DNA of 59,080 nucleotides from Endomicrobium sp. (GTDB taxonomy: Bacteria; Elusimicrobiota; Endomicrobiia; Endomicrobiales; Endomicrobiaceae): NCBI GenBank assembly GCA_031289585.1, contig JAITPF010000016.1, forward strand, positions 1 through 59,080, given 5' to 3'. The translations under genes and the position numbers were made by a program. Under the pieces are notes generated by a model that had not been told where the DNA came from, searched no databases, and saw only the letters and a program-made list of their open reading frames with translations. Positions within the stretch are counted from its first letter, which is position 1. The number at the start of each line of letters is the position of its first letter. Of the stretch, positions 45,546 to 54,419 are shown one piece after another.

Positions 45546-47666
45546 ATGAAACCAAAAAAAAAACATAATCCTTTTTTTAATTTTTTTGCAATTACAATTA
45601 CTATTTCCATTTTGATAATTGTTGTAGGTAAAATTACGGCAAACTTTATAGACAGTCTGCCATCTATACAACAACTTGGTAACTATACTCCTAATTTATC
45701 AACTAAAATTTATGATAAAGACAACAACTTAATAGCTGAACTTTTTACCGAAAGACGTGCCCTTATACCAATAAATGAAATACCAGTTGACCTCCAAAAT
45801 GCTTTTATAGCTATTGAAGATAATGATTTTTTTCAACATTGGGGACTTTCTACAAAAGGAACTATACGCGCGTTTTTAAGAATCCTTTTAAAAGGAAAAC
45901 TTGCAGAAGGTGGTTCAACAATAACACAACAACTTGCAAAAACTATATTCTTAACTCGTGAGAAAACGTTAATCAGAAAAATTAAAGAAGCACTTTTAAC
46001 CATACAGCTTGAAAAAAATTATTCAAAAGATGAAATTTTGCAGTTTTATATAAATCAAATATATTTCGGCAGCGGAGCATACGGAGTTCAGTCAGCTGCA
46101 AGAATATATTTTAACAAAAAGGCTCAAGATTTAAGCCTTACCGAATGTGCAACACTTGCCGCAATCCCAAAATCACCTAATTATTATAATCCTTTTAAAA
46201 ATGAGAAAGCTTCTCTTGCCAGGAGAAATCTTGTTTTATTAAGAATGAAAGAGTTAGGCTATATTACAAAAAAACAAGAAGAAGAAGCTCTTGCGACTGC
46301 GTTACCAACAAAAGAAAATGCACCAAAAGAAGAAACAGGTCATTATTTTATGGAATTTTTAAGAATAATGCTTGAACCAAAATATGGAACAAATATTTTA
46401 TTTAAAGCAGGTCTTTCAATTTATACTACTCTTGATATGCAAGCTCAAACAGCTGCTGAAAAATCCATTGAAGAAGCTCTTGCAAAGTTTGATGAAAACA
46501 AAGTAAAAGTTTTTGAAAAAGCAAAACAAGAATCTGTAAAAGTACAAGGTGCATTAATAGCTATAGACCCAAAAAACGGCGCAATTAGAGCAATGGTTGG
46601 AGGTCGTAATTTTAAAGAATCACAGTTTAATAGAGCACTTCAGGCAAAACGACAACCAGGTTCTTCTTTTAAACCTTTCGTATATCTTGCAGCAATCGAA
46701 GCAGGATTTACACCTGCAACCATTCTTAACGACGAACCTATAGTTTTTGTCTGTAAGGGGAACTCATGGAATTTGATTTCAAGAGATATAACAACACTTG
46801 AAACTATTGCAGAAACCGTATCTGAAAAAGATTTAATTGACACAAATAAAATTTGGTCACCCACAAATTACAGTAAAAAATATAGAGGTCCTGTAACATT
46901 AAGAACAGCGCTTGCTTTATCCATTAATACCTGTACTGTTGAAACAATTATACGAATAACCCCTGCAAAAGTTATAGAAGTAGCAAGAAATTTAGGTATT
47001 TCGACACCTCTTACAAACTCCTTTTCTCTTGCCTTGGGATCAAGCGATGTAACTTTACAGGAGATGGTTTCTGCTTTTGCAACCTTTGCATCAGGCGGTG
47101 TTAAAACCAATCCATACATTATAACAAAAATAACCGATAAAGATGGGAAAATTTTAGAGCAGAATATTCCTCAGCAAGAAGAGGTTCTTTCTTCACAAAG
47201 CTGTTTCATTATAACTAACATGCTTAAAGCGGTTGTAGAAAAAGGAAGTGGTTGGTACGCTAAAAACTTAGGAAGACCTTGCGCCGGAAAAACCGGTACA
47301 ACAAATGATTCAAGTGACGCTTGGTTTATAGGATATACTCCACAGCTTGCAGCAGGAGTATGGGTAGGTTATGATGATCGCTCAATATCTCTTGGAGAAA
47401 GAGTCTATGGAGGAAACATTGCGTGCCCGATATGGACACAGTTTATGAAAGAGTCTCTTGATGGGAAACCTGTGCTTGATTTTACACAGCCTGAAAATAT
47501 TGAATGGGCTTTAATAGATCCTCATACTGGACTTCTTGCATTAAGTAAAACACCTGATGCATTTTTAGAAGCGTTTATAAAAGGAACCACACCAACAAGG
47601 TATTATAATAAAATTATTTTAGACTCTGAAAGACAAGATTTAAGTATCGAAGAAGAAGGATTTTAA
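45546..47666 (+). CDS. Penicillin-binding protein 1A (transglycosylase/transpeptidase)
   Basis: A class A PBP that polymerises and cross-links peptidoglycan. N-terminal anchor (about 9-30), GT51 domain with IEDNDFFQHWG (catalytic Glu), GGSTITQQLAKTIFL and GSGAYGVQSAARIYF, then transpeptidase motifs SSFKPF (SxxK), SINT (SxN) and GKTGTTND (KTG). Length from ATG 45546 is 706, slightly shorter than enteric PBP1A. It may be the partner of the LpoB-like lipoprotein. It converges on rng. Confidence 0.96.
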   Translation: MKPKKKHNPFFNFFAITITISILIIVVGKITANFIDSLPSIQQLGNYTPNLSTKIYDKDNNLIAELFTERRALIPINEIPVDLQNAFIAIEDNDFFQHWGLSTKGTIRAFLRILLKGKLAEGGSTITQQLAKTIFLTREKTLIRKIKEALLTIQLEKNYSKDEILQFYINQIYFGSGAYGVQSAARIYFNKKAQDLSLTECATLAAIPKSPNYYNPFKNEKASLARRNLVLLRMKELGYITKKQEEEALATALPTKENAPKEETGHYFMEFLRIMLEPKYGTNILFKAGLSIYTTLDMQAQTAAEKSIEEALAKFDENKVKVFEKAKQESVKVQGALIAIDPKNGAIRAMVGGRNFKESQFNRALQAKRQPGSSFKPFVYLAAIEAGFTPATILNDEPIVFVCKGNSWNLISRDITTLETIAETVSEKDLIDTNKIWSPTNYSKKYRGPVTLRTALALSINTCTVETIIRITPAKVIEVARNLGISTPLTNSFSLALGSSDVTLQEMVSAFATFASGGVKTNPYIITKITDKDGKILEQNIPQQEEVLSSQSCFIITNMLKAVVEKGSGWYAKNLGRPCAGKTGTTNDSSDAWFIGYTPQLAAGVWVGYDDRSISLGERVYGGNIACPIWTQFMKESLDGKPVLDFTQPENIEWALIDPHTGLLALSKTPDAFLEAFIKGTTPTRYYNKIILDSERQDLSIEEEGF

Positions 47667-47710
47667 GAAGGTTTAAATAAAGTACAAAATCTTTTCATTT
47701 ACTATATAAT

Positions 47711-49138
47711 CTACTCAAAAATAATTTGATATTCTTCACGCAGTACTTCTGTACTTGATTTGATATCAAATTCAACATTAAATAACTCTTTAAGTCTTAA
47801 TTTTCTTTCTTTAAAATATTCAACAACATCGGGGTTTAATTTTATCTTTATTTTGCCATTGTAAACGCCAATTTTTAATTGTTCTATTTCATCACAAACG
47901 TTAATAAAAATAGACTCTTTTGAAAGAACAAGTCCTAATCCTCGACATACCGGACAGGTATCACCTAAAAGAGAAAATAAAGATTCTCTTTTTCTTTCTC
48001 TTGTCATCTCTATAAGACCAAGCCTTGTTATAGGCCATATTTTTATTTTAGCTTTATCACCTTTTGTGGCTTCACGAAGTTTTTCTAAAACTTTCTGCCT
48101 ATTTGCAGCTTTTTTCATGTCTATAAAATCAATAACAATTATACCTCCGATATTTCTAAGCCTTAGCTGTCTTGCAACTTCTCCTGCAGCTTCAAGATTT
48201 GTAATAGCTGCAGTATCTTCCTGTGTAGACTTTGATGTAAATTTTCCACTATTAACATCTATCGCGCAAAGAGATTCCGCTTCTTGTATTATTATATAAC
48301 CGCCGGAATGAAGTTTTGCTTTATTTGAACGGAGCCTGTTTATTTCTTCTTCAATACCATACGCTTTAAATATCGACATCTTTCCATCATAGAAAGTAAT
48401 TCTGTCAAGAAATTCTGGTGACACTATCTTTACAAAATCTATAACATCTTTAAGCTCTCTTTGAGAATCTATATGCATAAGCACAACATCATCAGAAAAA
48501 TAATCTCTTATTGTTTGAAAAACGACACCTAAATCTCTATGTACAAGACTCATAGGTTTTATATCTTTAAATCTTCCTACTATAGACGTCCAAAGTCTTG
48601 TTAAATATTTTATTTCACTTTTAATTTCCACTTCAGTAGCTTCTTCTGCTTCGGTTCTTACTATTATACCACCCGGAATATCTTTTTTGAGTTCTGTAAC
48701 TATACCTTTTAACCTATCATATTCCTGTCTATTTTCAATATTTTTTGATATGCCTATATTGCTACTGAAAGGCATATATACTAAAAGCCTCCCTGGAAGA
48801 GATATGTCCATTGTTACTTTAGGACCTTTTGTATTTATAGGTTCTTTATAAACTTGAACCATAATGTCTTGTCCGATTTTAACCATATTTTCAATATTTT
48901 TCTCGTCGCGCGGCGCTATTATATCGTCAATATCAAGATATGCGCTCTTTCCAAAACCAATATCTACAAACACTGACCCAAGGGCAGGTACAATATTTTG
49001 CACTTTACCTTTATAAATATTATTTAATATTTTTTTCGATTCTCTCCTTTCAATAAACAAATCAAAAAGCCTACCGTTCTCAAGCACAGCAACTTTTGTT
49101 TCTTCGAGAGTTCTATTGACTATTATTTCTTTTTTCAT
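47711..49138 (-). CDS. rng: Ribonuclease G/E family endoribonuclease
   Basis: Processes rRNA and mRNA 5' to cleavage sites in A/U-rich RNA. The S1-like domain (KGKVQNIVPALGSVFVDIG, about 40-120), catalytic metal-binding AIDVNSGKF and IVIDFIDM, and the zinc-link CPVCRGLG fit the short RNase G type (475 residues) without the RNase E C-terminal scaffold. It follows a radical-SAM gene on the same strand, a common pairing. Confidence 0.95.
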   Translation of the reverse strand: MKKEIIVNRTLEETKVAVLENGRLFDLFIERRESKKILNNIYKGKVQNIVPALGSVFVDIGFGKSAYLDIDDIIAPRDEKNIENMVKIGQDIMVQVYKEPINTKGPKVTMDISLPGRLLVYMPFSSNIGISKNIENRQEYDRLKGIVTELKKDIPGGIIVRTEAEEATEVEIKSEIKYLTRLWTSIVGRFKDIKPMSLVHRDLGVVFQTIRDYFSDDVVLMHIDSQRELKDVIDFVKIVSPEFLDRITFYDGKMSIFKAYGIEEEINRLRSNKAKLHSGGYIIIQEAESLCAIDVNSGKFTSKSTQEDTAAITNLEAAGEVARQLRLRNIGGIIVIDFIDMKKAANRQKVLEKLREATKGDKAKIKIWPITRLGLIEMTRERKRESLFSLLGDTCPVCRGLGLVLSKESIFINVCDEIEQLKIGVYNGKIKIKLNPDVVEYFKERKLRLKELFNVEFDIKSSTEVLREEYQIIFE

Positions 49139-49175
49139 TGTTTTTCCTGTTTTAGAGTCTATTCATATTAATCTC

Positions 49176-51638
49176 TTATAGACTATACATTTTCCCACTT
49201 TTTGTTTCAATGTACAAATTAGTTCTTTCTATGGTGTACATTCTGCCATAACTTTCTTGATTTTCAAATAGTCCTAAAATCATTTCTGGCTTGATAAATT
49301 TGCCACTACCAAACCGAAGTTGTAATTTTAAAATACCAACTTCACTTTTAAAAGATTTTATTAAAGGTTTAACGTCAATCTTAATAGTTTTCCCCTTTTT
49401 CATTTTTTCTACTATAACTGAGTCTTGATATAAAAACTTATCTATCTTTCCCTGTGTAATATCTGCGCCTCTTATTTCGTACTCCAAAACATTTGATAAA
49501 ATGTCTATAGCTGGAAAAGTCAACGGCACCCTTTTTACATCAAGTAATTTAAATCCATTAGGTAATACTTTTGAAAACGCCAATTTTACATTTTCAATAT
49601 CAACTTTTTGCGTAAAATACAATTCCATATATTCGCTTAAACTCTCCTGTCCTACAGAAAGTGGCGGTCCATAAGATGACCTGACCTGAGGACTAAAACC
49701 TGTAGTAAATGCTATCGGAAGCCCAGAACGCCTAGCAGCTCTTCTAAACACTTCTATTTGTTCCAAATGAGATACAAATCTAACTATTCCTTTTTTTGAA
49801 AAACGAAGTCTTAATCTCATAACAGGCGAAACATTTAAAAGCTTGGGTTCCATATAATTTTTAGGTAGGACACATTGAGATTTATCAAATTGTACAGATA
49901 TTGTATCAGCAGTTTCATTTACACCTTTAATATAGTCGGCATACAATGCTTCCTTTGATAAACCGAAAAATAAATGTTCCCAAGGTAAAGTTTCATCATG
50001 TTTTATATTTCTATATACATAAAAATTTAAATCTATTCCACTTTCAGCAAGAGATTCATTCCATATACTATCGCCAAACTTATCAGCCCATTGGTCAAAT
50101 CTTGCGCCTTTCTGCCATGCTTTATAAATTACTTTTGAAAGTCTCCGGTCACCTTTTGCAATTAAGGCCTCTAAAACACTTGCTCTATGGTTATGCGCTT
50201 TTACATTTGCTGGAAGGAATTTATTTAAAAGTTCAATTTTTCGTTTTATTTCATCAGCTCTTGCCATTGGCAACCATTGAAACGCCGTCTGTGCCTTAGG
50301 AACAAATGGCGAAATTGTAATATTAAAATTTAAATCTTTTGCTTCTTTTTTAACAAGTTTTACAAGACGTTCTATACCTAATATATCTTCATCAGTCTCT
50401 GTTGGAAGACCTATCATAAAATAAAGTTTTATAACTTTCCAACCCATAGCATTTGCAATAAGCAAAGTTTCAACTATTTGTTTTTCGGAAAGATATTTAC
50501 CTATTACATTACGCATTCTGTCCGTACCTGCCTCTGGCGCAAAGGTAAGCGTAGGTCTTTTACTCCTATTAATGTATTGAGCCACTTTGAGAGAATGTTC
50601 ATTACACCTCAGAGACGGCAGTGAAATATTAAGATTAGATTTTCCATACAAATTATTTGTTTCAATTAACAATTTGTCTAAATGTTTATAGTCACTACAT
50701 GATAGGGCTGAAAAAGCAATTTCTTCAAAACCTGTAGCTTGTACACCTTTTTCTACAAGTTCTAACAATTTTTCAAGAGGTCTTTGTCTCCATGGACGAT
50801 AATATTTTGATGCTTGACAGAAACGACATTGCCCAGGGCAGCCTCTTGCAACTTCAATATTTAACCTATTGTGAACAGTTTCTACAAAAGGAATTATTTT
50901 ACTTTCTGGAAAATATGCATTTTCAAGATTTAAAATTCTTTTTACAACAATTGGTTTTACATCTTCCGATATTGGAGTTACAGATTTTATAGTATTATTA
51001 TCATTATATTCGACATTATAAAATGACGGTACATATATGCCATCTATTTTAGATAAATTTTTTAAGATTTCTATTCTTGGAAGCTTTGCTTTTTTTGATT
51101 TTTTACATACGTTTATTAATTCTTCTATTACTTCTTCGCCGTCACCCAAAACAAACAGGTCAAAAAAATCGCAGAAAGGCTCGGGGTTAGTAAGCGCAGG
51201 TCCGCCTGCGATTATCAAAGGTTCATCATCTTTTCTATCTTTTGAAAATATTGAAATATTGGATAAATCAAGAATATTAATAATATTTGTAGCAACAAGT
51301 TCACATTGAATCGTAAAACCTACAACATCAAAACTTTTTAAATCACTTTTAGATTCTAATGAGAAAAGACTAATCTTCTCTTTTTTTAGAAGCAATTCCA
51401 TATCTATGTCAGGAGCGAATACTCTTTCGCAACGGGCAAGTTTTTTTTCGTTAATTAAATGGTAAAGAATTTCAAGACCGAGATTAGAAGCGCCTACTTC
51501 ATAAATATCAGGAAAACATAAAACTATCGAAAAGTCTGCAGACATATCGGCAGAATGTGAATTTAACTCGCTATTTATATACCTTGCAGGTTTTTGCACA
51601 AGATTTAATATATCTTCAATTTGGGATAATTTGCTCAT
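49176..51638 (-). CDS. Radical SAM protein fused to DUF2344
   Basis: An 820-residue fusion: N-terminal B12-binding-like region (about 1-190), a radical-SAM domain with CPGQCRFC (three Cys of the [4Fe-4S]; near 265) followed by YYRPWRQRP, and a C-terminal DUF2344 domain (about 610-820; MRLRLRFSKKGIVRFVSHLEQIEVFRRAARRSGLPIAFTTGFSP). It matches the TIGR03960 plus TIGR03936 fusion often beside rng. The substrate is unknown. The track start is 51659; ATG 51638 (MSKLSQIEDIL) is preferred. Confidence 0.9.
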   Translation of the reverse strand: MSKLSQIEDILNLVQKPARYINSELNSHSADMSADFSIVLCFPDIYEVGASNLGLEILYHLINEKKLARCERVFAPDIDMELLLKKEKISLFSLESKSDLKSFDVVGFTIQCELVATNIINILDLSNISIFSKDRKDDEPLIIAGGPALTNPEPFCDFFDLFVLGDGEEVIEELINVCKKSKKAKLPRIEILKNLSKIDGIYVPSFYNVEYNDNNTIKSVTPISEDVKPIVVKRILNLENAYFPESKIIPFVETVHNRLNIEVARGCPGQCRFCQASKYYRPWRQRPLEKLLELVEKGVQATGFEEIAFSALSCSDYKHLDKLLIETNNLYGKSNLNISLPSLRCNEHSLKVAQYINRSKRPTLTFAPEAGTDRMRNVIGKYLSEKQIVETLLIANAMGWKVIKLYFMIGLPTETDEDILGIERLVKLVKKEAKDLNFNITISPFVPKAQTAFQWLPMARADEIKRKIELLNKFLPANVKAHNHRASVLEALIAKGDRRLSKVIYKAWQKGARFDQWADKFGDSIWNESLAESGIDLNFYVYRNIKHDETLPWEHLFFGLSKEALYADYIKGVNETADTISVQFDKSQCVLPKNYMEPKLLNVSPVMRLRLRFSKKGIVRFVSHLEQIEVFRRAARRSGLPIAFTTGFSPQVRSSYGPPLSVGQESLSEYMELYFTQKVDIENVKLAFSKVLPNGFKLLDVKRVPLTFPAIDILSNVLEYEIRGADITQGKIDKFLYQDSVIVEKMKKGKTIKIDVKPLIKSFKSEVGILKLQLRFGSGKFIKPEMILGLFENQESYGRMYTIERTNLYIETKSGKMYSL

Positions 51639-51818
51639 AAATTGTTTATTATTATACACAATTTACTATAAAAACATAAATTTCAGGACTTATCATATTT
51701 TGTTCACGACAAATGCATGAAAAAAGTTATCGACTACAGAATGTTAACATACTGCGCTTTTACGCAATGGTTAGAAAAACAGCAGCAACAAAACAATAAG
51801 AAATTTATATGTACCTAT

Positions 51819-51889
51819 AAAATTTCACAAGTTTTTCACATTTAGACGTATTAAGCCTAATTTAATTTTCTAAAATAAAGTTGGTTAAG
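51819..51889 (+). promoter_or_regulatory. Upstream element shared with the 57997-58398 gene
   Basis: AAAATTTCACAAGTTTTTCACA starts a block that aligns almost without gaps with the region upstream of the other small exported protein (58455-58526 on the minus strand), continuing through TAAGCCTAA / TAAACCTAA and TAAAATAAA. It ends about 130 bp before the gene at 52020. Function unknown; promoter or regulator site is inference. Confidence 0.5.
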
Positions 51890-52019
51890 TAAGTTGCATA
51901 CGTTAAAAACTATGTTGTAAAGCAGTAAAAAATATAAAGGAGGATACACATTTTAAAAAAGTTTTGCCAGAAATGGGCGGACATTCCGGGGTCATTAAAT
52001 CAAAAAAATGGGAGCAGAA

Positions 52020-52529
52020 ATGACAAAAAAATTATTTTTAAGCTTGGTTGTATTGACTTTAGTAACTTCACTTTCAAAGTTCTCGTTTGGGTATGAACAT
52101 ATAGCAATACAGCTTGGAAATCAAACATCCATAGTAGGCGAACATTCATCATATTTTAAAAGGTGCCAAGCAGAGGAATATAATTACGATGAATATTGTC
52201 CAGAAATATTTAAATCAACAATTTCTGGTTTATGTACATATGTGCCCGCAGTGATTGGTGTTTTTACTGTTGCAGCGATTAATCCTGTTCCTGTTTTTTT
52301 AGCTGTTGGGGCTCTAACTGGTAAATTCATAGGAGGAGACGTATTGTGTAAACCAATATTAAAAGTAAAGGCTAGAAAAATTGCTGACAAAGTTTGTCCC
52401 AGTATTGAAAAAGACTTCCATAATTTTGGCTGTTTCCAGGGTGCTGTGGAGAATCTATATGAGGAATATGTTTGCAAAGGTGATTCACAATGTCTCGAAG
52501 ATTTGCTTAGAATTCATGATGAGTTATAA
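52020..52529 (+). CDS. Small exported Cys-rich protein of unknown function
   Basis: The 169-residue product has a signal peptide (MTKKLFLSLVVLTLVTSLSKFSFG) and eight Cys in the mature part, spaced through YKRC-like, YCPEIF, GLCTY, VLCKP, KVCPS, FGCFQ, YVCKG and SQCLE contexts, likely disulfide-bonded. A central hydrophobic Gly/Ala/Val stretch (about 90-120) could insert in membranes. ATG 52020 follows GGGAG by six bases. A strong AAAGGAGG at 51936 has no usable start codon behind it. No family is recognised. Its upstream DNA resembles that of the 57997-58398 gene. Confidence 0.65.
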   Translation: MTKKLFLSLVVLTLVTSLSKFSFGYEHIAIQLGNQTSIVGEHSSYFKRCQAEEYNYDEYCPEIFKSTISGLCTYVPAVIGVFTVAAINPVPVFLAVGALTGKFIGGDVLCKPILKVKARKIADKVCPSIEKDFHNFGCFQGAVENLYEEYVCKGDSQCLEDLLRIHDEL

Positions 52530-52604
52530 AAAGTTAAGTACACAAACTTGTATCAGTATTTTTCAAGTACTTTTCTATAAATATGTTATTGCGCTAGACA
52601 AAAT

Positions 52605-52635
52605 AAAAAGCCATCATTTTTGATGATGGCTTTTT
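52605..52635 (+). terminator. Rho-independent terminator after the Cys-rich gene
   Basis: AAAAAGCCATCA (52605-52616) and TGATGGCTTTTT (52624-52635) form a strong stem ending in a T run. It lies about 75 bp after the stop codon at 52529. Confidence 0.85.
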
Positions 52636-52854
52636 AGATAGGTTTAAAATATTACATTTTTAACTTTTCTATTTAAAATAATAAATGCGAACATCGTTGA
52701 TGAATTTTGACTTAACATTGCAACAATACTTTATTAACCTATTAATCATATATGTATTGTCTTAAAATAACTGTAAATACTTATTTCATTCCATCAACTA
52801 GCATGAACGAACTTCAATTCCTTTATATCATATATGTTTACATAAACATCTGCT
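52636..52854. other. AT-rich metNIQ upstream region with CATATATG sites
   Basis: No gene was found. The stretch holds CATATATG at 52747 and 52830 (a third lies at 52905) and an ATGTTTA-CA-TAAACAT inverted repeat at 52835-52850 that ends five bases before the -35 box. No S-box or other riboswitch fold was recognised. Confidence 0.5.
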
Positions 52855-52883
52855 TGACACACATAAATTAAATGCGTATCATT
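52855..52883 (+). promoter_or_regulatory. Promoter of metNIQ
   Basis: TTGACA (52855-52860) and TATCAT (52878-52883) with a 17-bp spacer match sigma70-type promoters. The predicted start near 52890 leaves a leader of about 39 nt holding a 20-bp palindrome and the metN Shine-Dalgarno. Confidence 0.65.
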
Positions 52884-52898
52884 ATGTTCAATTTATCT

Positions 52899-52918
52899 GA
52901 ATTCATATATGAATTCAA
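52899..52918 (+). promoter_or_regulatory. 20-bp perfect palindrome in metNIQ leader
   Basis: TGAATTCATATATGAATTCA is perfectly self-complementary and ends next to the AGAGG ribosome-binding site. As DNA it is a good dimeric-repressor operator; as RNA it could form a hairpin that hides the Shine-Dalgarno. Confidence 0.55.
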
Positions 52919-52928
52919 AGAGGAAATA

Positions 52929-53720
52929 ATGCTACCCCCATCATTTATAGAACTAAAAGACGTTTATAAAAAGTTTTATATATATAATAAAGAATTTGAG
53001 GTTCTTAAAGGTATTAACTTAGAAATACAAAAAGGTGATATCTTTGGTATAGTTGGTTTTAGCGGAGCTGGAAAATCCACACTTATACGATGCATAAATC
53101 GCCTTGAAATTATCTCATCTGGAACAATACGTATTGGGAAATATGAAATTAATAAGTTATCTAAAAAAGAGTTGAGTTTATACAGACAGAAAATAGGTAT
53201 AATTTTTCAGCATTTTAATTTACTTGATTCAAGAACAGTTTTTGGGAATGTGGCATTTCCACTTGAGGTGGCAAAAAAAAGTAAAAAAGAAATACAGGAA
53301 AGAGTATCAGAAATCTTAGAACTTGTAGATATAGCAGATAAAAAAGATTTTTATCCCGGGCAGTTATCAGGTGGGCAAAAACAGCGCGCCGGCATTGCAA
53401 GAGCTCTTGCAAACAATCCAGATATTTTATTAAGTGACGAAGCAACGTCAGCATTAGATCCGGTATCTCAACTTTCTGTCTTAGACCTTCTAAAAGACAT
53501 AAATAAAAAATTAGGGCTCACCATTATTTTAATTACACATTCTCTTGACGTGATAAGGCATGCCTGCAACAACATGGCAGTCCTTGAAAATGGTATAATT
53601 GTAGAAAAAGGATCCGTAAAAGAAATATTTGTAAATCCCAAAAGCGACACTGCAAAAGTATTTATTAAGATTAATACAGATTTATCGATAAGTAAATACG
53701 TCGAAGGTGATGTAATATGA
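52929..53720 (+). CDS. metN: Methionine ABC transporter ATPase, lacking regulatory domain
   Basis: ATPase of the D/L-methionine importer: Walker A GFSGAGKSTLIR, Q-loop IIFQHFNLL, signature LSGGQKQRAGIARAL, Walker B ILLSDEATSALD, H-loop LITHSLD. The product ends at 263 residues, just after the ATPase domain; the C-terminal NIL/C2 domain of about 80 residues that binds methionine and causes trans-inhibition in the family is absent. AGAGG precedes ATG 52929; the track start 52872 lies upstream of the promoter start and is rejected. metI overlaps by 4 bp. Confidence 0.92.
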   Translation: MLPPSFIELKDVYKKFYIYNKEFEVLKGINLEIQKGDIFGIVGFSGAGKSTLIRCINRLEIISSGTIRIGKYEINKLSKKELSLYRQKIGIIFQHFNLLDSRTVFGNVAFPLEVAKKSKKEIQERVSEILELVDIADKKDFYPGQLSGGQKQRAGIARALANNPDILLSDEATSALDPVSQLSVLDLLKDINKKLGLTIILITHSLDVIRHACNNMAVLENGIIVEKGSVKEIFVNPKSDTAKVFIKINTDLSISKYVEGDVI

Positions 53721-54406
53721 CAGATCTTCTTTTAAAAGCGTTTACTAAAGAAGTATGGGATATTATAATTCCCGCTATTTGGGAAACGGTATATATGACT
53801 ATTGTATCAACAACAATCACAACTTTTTTCGGTTTGCTTTTTGGAATAGTGTTACTTATTACCGATAAACACGGACTGCATCCTATTCCTCTTTTTAATA
53901 AAGTGTTTGGATCAATAATAAATGCCGTATTATCGCTTCCATCTATGGTTGTAATAATACTTGCGCTACCGATAGCAAAACTTATTGTAGGAATAACTTA
54001 TGGACCTAAAGCTTGCATAATATCCCTTACTGTTGTATGTATTCCGATATTTTCAAGACTTGTGGAAAATAGTATTTTAGAAGTCTCTAAGGGTAAAATT
54101 GAAGCGGCAAAAGCTATGGGAGCATCAAATATAGATATTATATTTAAGGTAATGCTCCCTGAAGCGCTACCTACTTTGATAAGAAATTTTGTAGTTTTGA
54201 CAATAACCCTCATTTCAATAACGGCAATTGCAGGTTCTTTTGGCGCCGGTGGGCTCGGTGATATTGCAGTACGTTACGGATATCATAGATTTCGTTCTGA
54301 TATTTTAATTGCAGCAGTTTTAGTGCTTTTGGTTTCTGTCAATCTTTTACAACTTTTTGGAGCATTACTTGCAAGGAAAATACTTAAAAAAAGACATCTT
54401 ATATAA
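53717..54406 (+). CDS. metI: Methionine ABC transporter permease
   Basis: A 229-residue permease with five membrane helices and the BPD_transp_1 EAA loop (AAKAMGASNIDIIFKVMLPEALPTLIR) that contacts MetN. SLPSMVVIILALP and GSFGAGGLGDIAVRYGYHRF are typical MetI segments. ATGA overlap with metN implies coupled translation; metQ follows 13 bp later. Confidence 0.95.
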   Translation: MTDLLLKAFTKEVWDIIIPAIWETVYMTIVSTTITTFFGLLFGIVLLITDKHGLHPIPLFNKVFGSIINAVLSLPSMVVIILALPIAKLIVGITYGPKACIISLTVVCIPIFSRLVENSILEVSKGKIEAAKAMGASNIDIIFKVMLPEALPTLIRNFVVLTITLISITAIAGSFGAGGLGDIAVRYGYHRFRSDILIAAVLVLLVSVNLLQLFGALLARKILKKRHLI

Positions 54407-54419
54407 ATAGGATAGAGCC

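Noticed and set aside
52636-52928. S-box (SAM) riboswitch upstream of metN
   Set aside because: The region contains DNA-type palindromes and a sigma70 promoter but none of the conserved S-box stems or a terminator after the promoter.
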